Assembly (NCBI GenBank): GCA_910579125.1
Contig: CAJTTH010000010.1
Span: 1 to 64,000 of the forward strand
Source: an uncultured Oscillospiraceae bacterium
GTDB lineage: Bacteria > Bacillota > Clostridia > Oscillospirales > Ruminococcaceae
DNA length: 64,000 nucleotides
Reading direction: 5' to 3'
Below are positions 8,607 through 16,963 of this stretch, piece after piece. The notes under the pieces were generated by a model. It was not told where the DNA came from and searched no databases. It saw nothing but the letters and a program-made list of their open reading frames with translations. Position numbers and translations under genes: made by a program. Every line of letters starts with the position of its first letter. The stretch's first letter is position 1.

Positions 8607-10196
8607 CTAGCTATCCGTTTTCGGGAGATGAGGGAATACCTGTAATGTAAAGCAGTCGGGCGTGATATTGCGGAATTGTCCGCTTTCATTTTTCTCGTAA
8701 TACGCGCGCTCTATGATTTGCTTAAACCAACCGTTTTTTTCGGAAGGGGAAAGCGTGACATAAATTTCAAGCAGCCGCGATATTGCGGGCGCGAATTCGG
8801 CGCGTGCTTTTTGCCGTTCCAACGCGAGAGAGTATTCGGCCTTTAAGTTTTTTATCCGAGCGTTCATTTCCGCAATCTGCGCTTCCAGAGCGGAAGAACG
8901 CTGACGGAATACCTCTTCCGTATAAGTTCCACGCTCAAAGAATGTGTATACATTGTTCAGTTGTATGTTTAAAGAAGCGAGCTCCTTTTCCAGATTGGCG
9001 ACCGCTTCTCCGAGTTCGGATTTATTTACCGCTTCTTGCTTTTCTTTATCCTTGGAAACGTCATATTCGTCGGCCCAGCTCCGCAGGACGCTTAAAAAAC
9101 GTTGTTCCACAAGCGGAAACGGCGAAGCCTTGTTGCAGCACCCTGCCGTATTGCAGCCGATATACGCATACGGTTGACGGCCGCTTGCCGGACGCATTGA
9201 CATGGCGTGCCTGCATTTGGCGCAGTAGAGAACTCCCGTAAACGGATTTGCGCTTTTAGCGCGGTACTTGATCGGAGCGGGGGGATTTTCGGCGATCAGA
9301 ACCTGAGCCGCCTTCCAAACCTTGTCGGAAATAATCGCCTTGTGCAAACCGTCGACGATAAAATATTCTCCGTCCTCCGAAAATTCGCGGGTCTTCTTTT
9401 TGCCTTCGGGAGTTACGACGCGCTTGACTTTTCGGTATCCCCAACGAATTTTTCCTATGTAAACGGGATTTGAGAGTATTCTTTTAACGCCGTAAATTGT
9501 CCAGTATTCTTTGCCGACGACCGATTTTATACCCAGCTCGTTCAATCGAACGGCTATCGCGTGAGGACCGAGCCGCTTCTTTTCGCCGCTGACTTCTGCG
9601 CCCTCGACATACCAATCAAAAATCAATCGGACTATCTGCGCCTGTTCCTCGATAATTTCAAGCGTAAAGCCCTTGTCGTTCTCAATTTTGACCTTTTTAT
9701 ATCCATATGGCGGGATACTGCCGACATACTTTCCCTCTTTTGCGGAGGCTTCTCTGCCGCGGACAAGGCGGCGGTTTGTCGTTGTGAACTCGCGCCGCGC
9801 CATAAACAACCCGAACTCGAAATATTCCTCGTCAAACTCGTTTGTCGGGTCGTATGTTTTTATCGGCGTGATTATCTTAGTCCGCGAATACTTGAAAGCC
9901 TGCGCGACCAATCCCTGATCCATTGTGTCGCCGCGTGCAAGACGTTCGATCTCCATAACCAGAACGCCGTCCCACTGCCCCGCGCCGACCTCAGACAACA
10001 GTCTCTGCATTTGCGGTCTGGCGGCTATTGTTTCACCTGACACGATTTCCTCATAGACAGCGCTTATGGGGAGCTTCTGCTTTCGCGCAAGCTCGGTAAG
10101 CGTGTTGCGGTGTCTGGCGAGAGTTTCGCCCTCGCCGCGAGCCTCAGCTTCGAGGTCGGCACGGGATTTTCGAAGGTAAATGCAATATTTATCCAT
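8607..10196 (-). CDS. Large serine recombinase (site-specific integrase)
   Basis: A 529-residue recombinase. The N-terminal resolvase domain has YLRKSRAD, with the nucleophilic Ser in LRKS, and ends with EIERLARGD. Next come a Recombinase domain (about 150-260), a zinc-ribbon with CAKC followed by two further Cys motifs (about 325-355), and a C-terminal coiled coil. Such enzymes integrate and excise phages and conjugative elements at short att sites. An AAGGAG site precedes the start. It appears intact, but no other phage or transfer genes are nearby. It faces the truncated LysM-GH18 gene, as integrases commonly lie at an element edge. Confidence 0.95.
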   Translation of the reverse strand: MDKYCIYLRKSRADLEAEARGEGETLARHRNTLTELARKQKLPISAVYEEIVSGETIAARPQMQRLLSEVGAGQWDGVLVMEIERLARGDTMDQGLVAQAFKYSRTKIITPIKTYDPTNEFDEEYFEFGLFMARREFTTTNRRLVRGREASAKEGKYVGSIPPYGYKKVKIENDKGFTLEIIEEQAQIVRLIFDWYVEGAEVSGEKKRLGPHAIAVRLNELGIKSVVGKEYWTIYGVKRILSNPVYIGKIRWGYRKVKRVVTPEGKKKTREFSEDGEYFIVDGLHKAIISDKVWKAAQVLIAENPPAPIKYRAKSANPFTGVLYCAKCRHAMSMRPASGRQPYAYIGCNTAGCCNKASPFPLVEQRFLSVLRSWADEYDVSKDKEKQEAVNKSELGEAVANLEKELASLNIQLNNVYTFFERGTYTEEVFRQRSSALEAQIAEMNARIKNLKAEYSLALERQKARAEFAPAISRLLEIYVTLSPSEKNGWFKQIIERAYYEKNESGQFRNITPDCFTLQVFPHLPKTDS

Positions 10197-10422
10197 AAAA
10201 TCTCCTTAGAGCCTGTTTATTGCCGCTGTCAACCGAGGTCTGACGGCGTACTATAATAATATGCAGGCAAACGCCGACAACATGACGTTGCCGCAAGATT
10301 GACAAAGGGCGGCAACACAAACGGAAAAGAGCTCATCGAGTACGCGGCGGATTTGTACCGCGGGATAAACAGTTAGCAACTGTACAACCACCGCAGGCAT
10401 AGAATTAACAGAGGTGATATAT
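10197..10422. other. Intergenic debris next to the recombinase
   Basis: No complete gene is seen. A plus-strand frame (10260-10376) without a start codon ends in GKELIEYAADLYRGINS and a stop, which looks like the tail of a lost gene. I do not recognise it. The segment may belong to a decayed integrated element. Confidence 0.35.
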
Positions 10423-10689
10423 ATGCCGAGAAAGATCAATCACGATATCGTTCCGCATGTTGTGAAAGAAATTTATGACGAGAACGGGCGTTTGCTTGGC
10501 CAGATCTGTGATAACTTCGTTGTCAGGACGCAGGAAGAGGTCGACGCAATTCTTAAGGAGCTCGGCAAGATATGGGCTGAATCCATTCACAGAGCGTACT
10601 ATACTCTTGAGGAGGGCACGGCTCCTCCCGAGGAACTGGAGCGCTGCCGTCGGGTGATCGAGCATTATGAGAAGTGTAAAATTGCCTGA
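10423..10689 (+). CDS. Small hypothetical protein in the element region
   Basis: An 88-residue, soluble, mostly helical protein starting MPRKINHDIVPHV. ATG 10423 has GAGGTG upstream, better than ATG 10414. No family is recognised. It lies between the recombinase and glmM, so it may be cargo of the integrated element. There is no sign of a partner gene. Confidence 0.6.
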   Translation: MPRKINHDIVPHVVKEIYDENGRLLGQICDNFVVRTQEEVDAILKELGKIWAESIHRAYYTLEEGTAPPEELERCRRVIEHYEKCKIA

Positions 10690-10758
10690 TCGGGCGGACA
10701 AGAAGCGTCATAAGTATAATGAAAAAATACAAAGAACGCCGGACTTTCAAAAAACATA

Positions 10759-10788
10759 TTGACAAACCATGCCCGCATAAGCTATAAT
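10759..10788 (+). promoter_or_regulatory. Promoter of glmM
   Basis: TTGACA (10759-10764), 18-base spacer, TATAAT (10783-10788). Confidence 0.88.
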
Positions 10789-10824
10789 GTATAAGTATGC
10801 AAATTTATGAAAAGAGGCTTTACT

Positions 10825-12171
10825 ATGGCAAAGTATTTTGGCACGGACGGATTTCGCGGCGAAGCAAACGTCGGACTTACCGTTGATCACGCTTATAAGA
10901 TCGGGCGGTTTATCGGCTGCTATTTCGGGCGCGAGCACCGCTGTCAAGTGGTTATCGGAAAGGATACGCGCCGCAGCTCGTATATGTTCGAGTACGCGCT
11001 CACGGCGGGGCTAACCGCATCGGGAGCGGACGCGTATCTGATGCACGTCACAACGACCCCCGGCGTTTCTTATGTAGTACGCACAGACGATTTCGACTGC
11101 GGAATTATGATTTCCGCCTCACACAACCCGTACTATGACAACGGTATCAAGCTCTTCAATTCCAAGGGCGAAAAAATGGACGACCAATTTATTGAGGAGC
11201 TGGAAAAGTATCTCGACGGCGTAATTCCCGAACTTCCTCTCGCGCAGGGCGAGGAGATAGGACGCGCATCGGATTACTCCGCGGGGCGCAACCGTTATAT
11301 CGGCTATCTGATCTCTCTGGCAACTCATTCGTTCAAGGGAAAGCGGATCGGACTTGACTGCGCGAACGGCTCGGCGTTTGCAATCGCAAAGAGCGTTTTC
11401 GACGCTCTCGGAGCAAGAACCTACGTTGTCAGCAACAAACCCGACGGATTCAACATCAACACTAACTGCGGTTCTACACATATCGAAAATCTGATAAAGC
11501 TCGTGGAGGAGGAGCAGCTCGACTGCGGTTTCGCGTTCGACGGCGACGCGGACCGCTGCCTTGCCGTTGATGAAAAGGCTCAGATTATCGATGGAGACAA
11601 GATACTGTACATATACGGCAGTTATCTCAAGGAACGCGGAAAGCTCGAGGGGAACACTGTCGTCACCACCGTAATGTCCAATCTCGGATTGTACAAGGCA
11701 TTCGACAATTTGGGTATAGCCTATGAAAAGACTGCGGTCGGTGATAAGTACGTTTACGAATGCATGAACGAAAAAGGGTATATTCTCGGCGGCGAAAACA
11801 GCGGACATATTATTTTCAGCAAGTACGCAAATACGGGCGACGGAATTCTCACCGCGCTGAAAATCATGCAGGTCATCTGCGCGAAAAAGACCGTGCTCTC
11901 CGAACTTGCAAAGGGAATGACGACGTACCCGCAGATATTGAAGAATGTGCGCGTCACCGACAAGAACGCCGTGCTGAACGACGCCGACGTTCTTGCGGCA
12001 GTAAAAACCGCCGAAGAAGCGCTCGGCTCGGACGGCAGAGTGCTCGTGCGTCCCAGCGGCACCGAGCCGCTGCTCCGCATAATGACCGAGGCCCAAACCA
12101 GGGACGTATGCGCAAAGCATATCGCGGATATTGAAAAAGCAGTCCGCGAGAAGGGTTACGCGGTCGAGTAA
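10825..12171 (+). CDS. glmM: Phosphoglucosamine mutase
   Basis: GlmM interconverts glucosamine-6-phosphate and glucosamine-1-phosphate for UDP-GlcNAc synthesis, directly downstream of GlmS in the pathway. The 448-residue protein starts MAKYFGTDGFRG. It has the phosphoserine loop ISASHNPYYDNG (Ser is phosphorylated in the active enzyme), the metal loop DGDADR and the phosphate-binding RPSGTEP near the C-terminus. ATG 10825 is chosen because homology begins there and AGAGG precedes it. It has its own promoter and terminator, so it is monocistronic here. Confidence 0.96.
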   Translation: MAKYFGTDGFRGEANVGLTVDHAYKIGRFIGCYFGREHRCQVVIGKDTRRSSYMFEYALTAGLTASGADAYLMHVTTTPGVSYVVRTDDFDCGIMISASHNPYYDNGIKLFNSKGEKMDDQFIEELEKYLDGVIPELPLAQGEEIGRASDYSAGRNRYIGYLISLATHSFKGKRIGLDCANGSAFAIAKSVFDALGARTYVVSNKPDGFNINTNCGSTHIENLIKLVEEEQLDCGFAFDGDADRCLAVDEKAQIIDGDKILYIYGSYLKERGKLEGNTVVTTVMSNLGLYKAFDNLGIAYEKTAVGDKYVYECMNEKGYILGGENSGHIIFSKYANTGDGILTALKIMQVICAKKTVLSELAKGMTTYPQILKNVRVTDKNAVLNDADVLAAVKTAEEALGSDGRVLVRPSGTEPLLRIMTEAQTRDVCAKHIADIEKAVREKGYAVE

Positions 12172-12216
12172 GCAGCCGATAAAAGCGAGGGTAAAACAAA
12201 TTCGGTACAATAATTA

Positions 12217-12273
12217 AACACTTCTTTTCGGAAATCCGGTGTTAAAGGGTTATCCGAAAGGAAGTGTTTTTTT
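12217..12273 (+). terminator. Terminator of glmM
   Basis: Arms AACACTTCTTTTCGGA and TCCGAAAGGAAGTGTT with one mismatch, followed by seven T. Confidence 0.85.
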
Positions 12274-12285
12274 CGTGTTTTTGAG

Positions 12286-12336
12286 GGCTCTGCGCAATAT
12301 TCACGGAGCGAAGCAGAGTGGATATTGCGCAGAGCC
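12286..12336. repeat. Near-perfect inverted repeat
   Basis: GGCTCTGCGCAATAT (12286-12300) is repeated exactly in inverted form (ATATTGCGCAGAGCC, 12322-12336). Four more bases pair inwards with one mismatch. There is no T-run, so it is not a normal terminator. It lies between the glmM terminator and a transposase remnant and may be an end repeat or a palindromic mobile repeat. Confidence 0.7.
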
Positions 12337-12353
12337 GGTCGCGCGGTCGGCGG

Positions 12354-12545
12354 TCATGCGACGGATTTTAATGCCGCGTAATAGCGGCGGCGTTTTTCGG
12401 CGGGCGGTATTCTATCAGTCGCCGAGCAAATCCGACGATTATTCCGATAGCTCATAGAATAGCGCCAAATAAGCGTTTTCAGCTCATAAACCGTGAAGTT
12501 CTCGGATTTACGCCCGCACAAATAGAACAGCTCGCCTTTCGTCCC
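12354..12545 (-). pseudogene. Transposase C-terminal remnant (DDE/rve integrase type)
   Basis: A minus-strand frame of about 63 codons without a start reads ELFYLCGRKSENF, then LIWRYSMSYRNNRRICSA and IPPAEKRRRYYAAL, and stops at 12356-12354. The Y-x-N-x-R-x-x-x-A followed by P-x-E/V-x-R pattern resembles the end of IS3-type integrase-core transposases. It is cut off upstream by a stop at 12548-12546. Family assignment is from memory and tentative. Confidence 0.5.
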
Positions 12546-12629
12546 TCATCTTTGACGCCTTACTTTTTTCATTATATTTCTTTGAGAACTTGGTGTCAGG
12601 CTTTATTATACAAAATCGGTTTCCTCGGT

Positions 12630-14390
12630 TCAGAGCGGCTTTGTCAGCTCAAAAAGCCATTTTGCTTCTTCAATCGGCAAATGCGGCGAAAGCGTTTCGC
12701 AGACCCGGCTCTGATACTCGTTGAAATAAGTTAACTGCGCGTCGGTGAGCAATTCCTTGTCAATTCCCTCAACGTCGAACGGAACACAGGTAAGCGGCGT
12801 AAAACAAAGAAAACCGCCGTGCAACCACTCCGCTTCCTGACACAGCAAAAGGCTTTCGTGGCGTATCCCGAATTTTCCCTCGAAATACAACCCCGGCTCA
12901 TCGGAGGTTATCATTCCCGCTTCAAGCGGCGCGTCGTTCGCCGTTCTCCATGAAATACGCTGCGGACCCTCGTGAACATTCAGCAGGAAGCCCACGCCGT
13001 GACCCGTGCCGTGATTAAAGTCCAACCCGTGCCGCCATAAACCTTGCCGCGCTATTCCGTCCAGCGTTGAGCCGCGCACTCCCTTGGGAAAAACCGCGCC
13101 CAGCAGCTCCAGATGCGCCGCCAGCGCAAGCGTGAACGCGCGTTTTTCCTCATCGGAAAGCTCCCCGAGGACAAAGGTACGTGTTATATCCGTCGTTCCC
13201 TCAAAATAATGCCCGCCCGTATCGGATAGCAGCAAGCCGCGCGGTTCAAGCTTCGCATCCGTCTCAGCCGTCGCGGAGTAATGCACTATCGCGCCGTGTT
13301 CGCCGTATGCCGTTATCGGCTCGAAGCTCTGCCCGAGGTAACCCTCGCCCATTTTGCGGAACTCTTCCAGCTTCTCGGCGGCGGATATTTCGGTTATTTT
13401 TTCGCGTTCTATCGCGTTTTTCAGCCAATACATAAAACGAGTTACGGCAACGCCGTCCTTTATGTGCGCGGAAATTTCCGCGTCGATCTCGGCGTCGTTT
13501 TTCACCGCTTTCATCATAACGATCGGACTTTGCTTTGAGATAATTTTCGCGTCCGCAAGCGAACATTTCATTCGGTAATTCACTGCCTTGAGGTCAGCCC
13601 AAACCGCGCCGCTCTGCGATTTGAGTGCGCTGTAAATTTCATTGTACGGACGAATTTCAACGCCGTCATTTTCCAGAGCGCGAGCGGTTTCATCGCTGAA
13701 AATCTCCCTCTCCGCGAACAATTCCGCCCTATCCGCGAACACCAACATAAACGACAAAAAAACGGGATTGTAGTCCACATCTCCGCCGCGCAGATTAAGC
13801 GTCCAAGCGATCTCGTCCAGCGCGGAGACTGCAAGGCAGCCGGCGTTTTCGGCACGCATTTTTTCGTGTATGCGCGCTAATTTTTCGCACCGCGACATTC
13901 CGCAAACGCTCTCCGAAAGCTCGAAAACAGGCTTTTTCGAGAGCGGCGGTCTGTTCTCACGGATTGCTCCGCCCAAGTCCTCGTCTGTTTTCAAGGCGAC
14001 GCTTTTCGGCTTCAGGACTTTCTCGAGCCTCATTGCAAACGCCGCCGAAACAACTCTCCCGTCAAAACCGAGCGCCGATTTTTCAGGCATTTTTTCAAGC
14101 AGAAAGCGCTCAATGGTCAGCGTTTGCGGCTCTCCCATTTTCATCAGAGCTATTCCGCTTCCCGACAACTCGCGCTCCGCTTGAATAAAATACCGCCCGT
14201 CAGTCCAAAGCGCCGCCTCGTCAAGCGTTACGACGAGCGTTCCCGCCGAGCCGGTAAACCCGCTTAAATACTCGCGCAGCTTGAAATGCGCGCCGACATA
14301 CTCCGACCCGTGAAAATCGTCGGTCGGCACAATATATGCAAAAATTCCGCGCTCATTCATCAATCCGCGCAGTTTGTCGATCTGTTTCAT
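12630..14390 (-). CDS. Xaa-Pro aminopeptidase (aminopeptidase P, M24B family)
   Basis: A 586-residue metallopeptidase removing N-terminal residues before proline. Two creatinase-like N-terminal domains (with IVPTDDFHGSEYV and FTGSAGTLVV) precede the pita-bread catalytic domain. The metal ligands are visible: Asp in LLSDTGGHYF, Asp in TTDITRTF, His in NHGTGHGVG, Glu in TSDEPGLY and Glu in RHESLL. The long three-domain form matches the 590-residue class. It is the last gene of a compact operon, and its start overlaps pulA by 38 bases. Confidence 0.95.
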   Translation of the reverse strand: MKQIDKLRGLMNERGIFAYIVPTDDFHGSEYVGAHFKLREYLSGFTGSAGTLVVTLDEAALWTDGRYFIQAERELSGSGIALMKMGEPQTLTIERFLLEKMPEKSALGFDGRVVSAAFAMRLEKVLKPKSVALKTDEDLGGAIRENRPPLSKKPVFELSESVCGMSRCEKLARIHEKMRAENAGCLAVSALDEIAWTLNLRGGDVDYNPVFLSFMLVFADRAELFAEREIFSDETARALENDGVEIRPYNEIYSALKSQSGAVWADLKAVNYRMKCSLADAKIISKQSPIVMMKAVKNDAEIDAEISAHIKDGVAVTRFMYWLKNAIEREKITEISAAEKLEEFRKMGEGYLGQSFEPITAYGEHGAIVHYSATAETDAKLEPRGLLLSDTGGHYFEGTTDITRTFVLGELSDEEKRAFTLALAAHLELLGAVFPKGVRGSTLDGIARQGLWRHGLDFNHGTGHGVGFLLNVHEGPQRISWRTANDAPLEAGMITSDEPGLYFEGKFGIRHESLLLCQEAEWLHGGFLCFTPLTCVPFDVEGIDKELLTDAQLTYFNEYQSRVCETLSPHLPIEEAKWLFELTKPL

Positions 14391-16170
14391 CTATAATTCT
14401 CCTTGCAAGCAATATTGAATATTCCGCGCAGTAAAGCCGCTTGCTCGTGTACAAGGGCTTATCGTCGGCGCGGCTTTCGTCCGCGAATATTTCAAATTCA
14501 CCGTCGATTTTTGCGGCAATCATCTCGGCGGTCGGATTGATAAGCAACAGAAAATTCCCCGTTCCCATCAAAAATCCGCCGTCCGCATTCTCGAAAACGC
14601 ACTCGCCGAATTCGCCGAGAAACCGTTTTCTGAACGCGATCAGCCCTCGGTAATACTCAACGGTATCACGGTTTTCCGTGACCATATCCCACTTCAGCGA
14701 GTTCACGCTGTCGGGGGAGTTGTAGCTGTTATCAATGCCGTTTTTTGTACGCAGGAACTCCTGACCCGCTTGAATAAACACAATTCCGCGCGACAGAAAA
14801 ATCAGCGCCGCCGCCATTTTATCGGCTTTGATAATCCGCTCACGATCCGCGCCGTTAAGCGAAATATTCAGCTTGTCGTACAATGTAAGATTATCGTGAC
14901 ATTCGACGTAGTTTACCGTCTGTGCCGAATTATCCGTCCAGAAATTATTCGGAAACTCACCCGAAAGCGCCGCCCTTATCGGCGCGAAATGCCGCTCGTC
15001 AGCCGCGCCGTTGACGTAACCGCAGTCCGTGGAATTGAACACCGAGCCTTTCACGCCGTCGCGAAAACTATCGTTGAAAAAAGCGTACCCGGGGAGTCTT
15101 TCCGCGCCGCGTTGAACAGCGCGGAACCGTTCGGGATAAGGGCTTGCGCCGCCCGTCCAGCCCTCGCCGTACAGCAGAATATCGGGATTTATTTTGCGAA
15201 GCCGCCGCTCAGCCTCGCGAAGCGTTGCGATGTCCAGCAATCCCATTAAATCGAAGCGGAAACCGTCCAGCCTGTACTCGCGCGCAAGAAATTCAAGGCT
15301 GTCCAGAATGAATTTCCGCGCCATTTTTCTTTCACTTGCGAACTCGTTTCCGCAGCCCGAGCCGTTGGAATATTCAGCTTTTCCGCGGAAATAATAGCGC
15401 GGAAAAATCCTCCCGAACGGCGAACGTTCTGCCGAAAAAACGTGGTTATACACCACGTCCGTAACAACTCCAAGTCCTTTTTTATGCGCTGCGGCGACAA
15501 GCCGCCGCAGCTCCGAAACGCTGTCGCTCTGCGAATAATACGCACAGGGCGCGTTGAAAAATCGGGGATTGTAGCCCCAGTTATATTCGCAGCCGTCAAA
15601 ATCAAATATCGGCATAAGCTGAATGTGCGTTGCGCCGAGATTTTTTATATAGTCAAGTCCGACCGTATCTCCGTGAGAATTTTTTACGTTCTCTTCACAA
15701 AATGCAAGAAATTTTCCCCGACTTGCAAAACCGGCGCTCTCGTCCATAGAAAAATCGCGCACCGACAACTCGCAGATTATCGGATTTTCCGAGGAAATAC
15801 CGCGCTCGTTTTCCCACCCCTCGGGAGCGTGCCGCCGCATATCGACGATTATTCCGCGCTCGCCGTCGGCAGTCACGGCGGCGGAATACGGATCGGCGCT
15901 CTCGACGGTTTCACCGTTCCGCGTAACCGAAAACGCGTAAAAAGCACCGTCGAGATCGCCATTTTTTTCGTACTCAAAAACGCCGTTTTTCCGCTCCATA
16001 GGCGCGGAGAAAAAAAGCTCGTTTTGCGCATTGTACAGCCGAAGAACAATATTATCGGCGAACGGCTGCCAGACGCGGAAAACCGTCCGTTCGGGCGAGC
16101 AGTCCGCGCCCAATTCTCCGCCGAAATAATATTTGTCGGCAGCCCTGAAATCAAAACAATTCGTCGTCAT
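14353..16170 (-). CDS. pulA: Type I pullulanase (GH13)
   Basis: A starch/glycogen-debranching enzyme cleaving alpha-1,6 bonds. A CBM48-like N-terminal domain precedes the GH13 barrel, which has the type I signature YNWGYNP. Catalytic regions are DVVYNHV, GFRFDLMGL (nucleophile Asp), LLYGEGW (acid Glu) and VNYVECHDN. No signal peptide is present, so it acts inside the cell. At 605 residues it is a normal cytoplasmic form. It overlaps the TtcA-like gene by 20 bases and is in the same operon as malQ, which acts on the linear products. Confidence 0.95.
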   Translation of the reverse strand: MTTNCFDFRAADKYYFGGELGADCSPERTVFRVWQPFADNIVLRLYNAQNELFFSAPMERKNGVFEYEKNGDLDGAFYAFSVTRNGETVESADPYSAAVTADGERGIIVDMRRHAPEGWENERGISSENPIICELSVRDFSMDESAGFASRGKFLAFCEENVKNSHGDTVGLDYIKNLGATHIQLMPIFDFDGCEYNWGYNPRFFNAPCAYYSQSDSVSELRRLVAAAHKKGLGVVTDVVYNHVFSAERSPFGRIFPRYYFRGKAEYSNGSGCGNEFASERKMARKFILDSLEFLAREYRLDGFRFDLMGLLDIATLREAERRLRKINPDILLYGEGWTGGASPYPERFRAVQRGAERLPGYAFFNDSFRDGVKGSVFNSTDCGYVNGAADERHFAPIRAALSGEFPNNFWTDNSAQTVNYVECHDNLTLYDKLNISLNGADRERIIKADKMAAALIFLSRGIVFIQAGQEFLRTKNGIDNSYNSPDSVNSLKWDMVTENRDTVEYYRGLIAFRKRFLGEFGECVFENADGGFLMGTGNFLLLINPTAEMIAAKIDGEFEIFADESRADDKPLYTSKRLYCAEYSILLARRIIDETDRQTARIDE

Positions 16171-16963
16171 AATTATCCAGAAAGGTATGCACCCCGTCCC
16201 TGTCCTTATAGGATATCAGCCTGTCAAGCCGCACCGTACAGACGCTGCGGAAAATGTTCTGCGCGACCTGCGGATTATCCTCCGAAAGTTCGGCTATCAG
16301 CCGCTTTACAGCTTCACGTTTCGAGCCGTGCTCGCGCTGCGTTATTTTGCACGCGCATTGTAAAAACCGCAGCCCGTTGAAGTCGCGCCACGCCGCAATA
16401 TCGCGCTCGCGAACGTAAAACAGCGGACGTATCAGCTCCATTCCCGCGTAATTCCGTGAGCGCAGCTTCGGCAGCATAGTCTGCGTCTGCCCGCCGTAGA
16501 GCATTCCCATGAGCGTGCTTTCGATCACGTCGTCGAAATGGTGACCCAGCGCTATCTTGCTGCAGTCGAGTTCGCGCGCCTTGTTGTAGAGATGTCCGCG
16601 CCGCATTTTCGAGCAGAGAAAGCACGGATTATCCGTGTTTTCGACGTGCCTGAAAATTTCGGTCGAAAACGTTTCAACAGGCAGCTCGAGCCGCTTTGCG
16701 TTCTCCATTATCAAAGCGAAGTTCTCCTCGGAATATCCCGGATTCATAACAAGATACCGCACGGAAACGGGAATGCTCCCGTGCCGCTCGTAATCGCGGA
16801 ACAGCGCCGCCAGCAGCATTGAATCCTTGCCGCCCGAAATGCACACGCATATCTTATCGCCGCTTGTCAGCAGCTCAAATTCCTCGACAGCCTTTGAGAA
16901 TTTCCGCGTTACCGTCCGCGCAAATTCCTTGTGAAGGCTGTTTATTACCGCGTTTTCTTCCAT
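16151..16963 (-). CDS. TtcA/TilS-like PP-loop tRNA-modification ATPase
   Basis: The P-loop SGGKDSMLLAAL near residue 44 marks a PP-loop ATP pyrophosphatase that adenylates tRNA bases. A CFLCSKMRRG pair of cysteines and ALGHHFDDVIES are characteristic of the TtcA group (2-thiocytidine at position 32), which uses an Fe-S cluster. A third cysteine (FLQCAC) is also visible. I prefer TtcA-like to TilS because of the CxxC motif, but a related sulfur-transfer role is possible. It shares a TAATG stop/start with malQ. Confidence 0.85.
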   Translation of the reverse strand: MEENAVINSLHKEFARTVTRKFSKAVEEFELLTSGDKICVCISGGKDSMLLAALFRDYERHGSIPVSVRYLVMNPGYSEENFALIMENAKRLELPVETFSTEIFRHVENTDNPCFLCSKMRRGHLYNKARELDCSKIALGHHFDDVIESTLMGMLYGGQTQTMLPKLRSRNYAGMELIRPLFYVRERDIAAWRDFNGLRFLQCACKITQREHGSKREAVKRLIAELSEDNPQVAQNIFRSVCTVRLDRLISYKDRDGVHTFLDNYDDELF

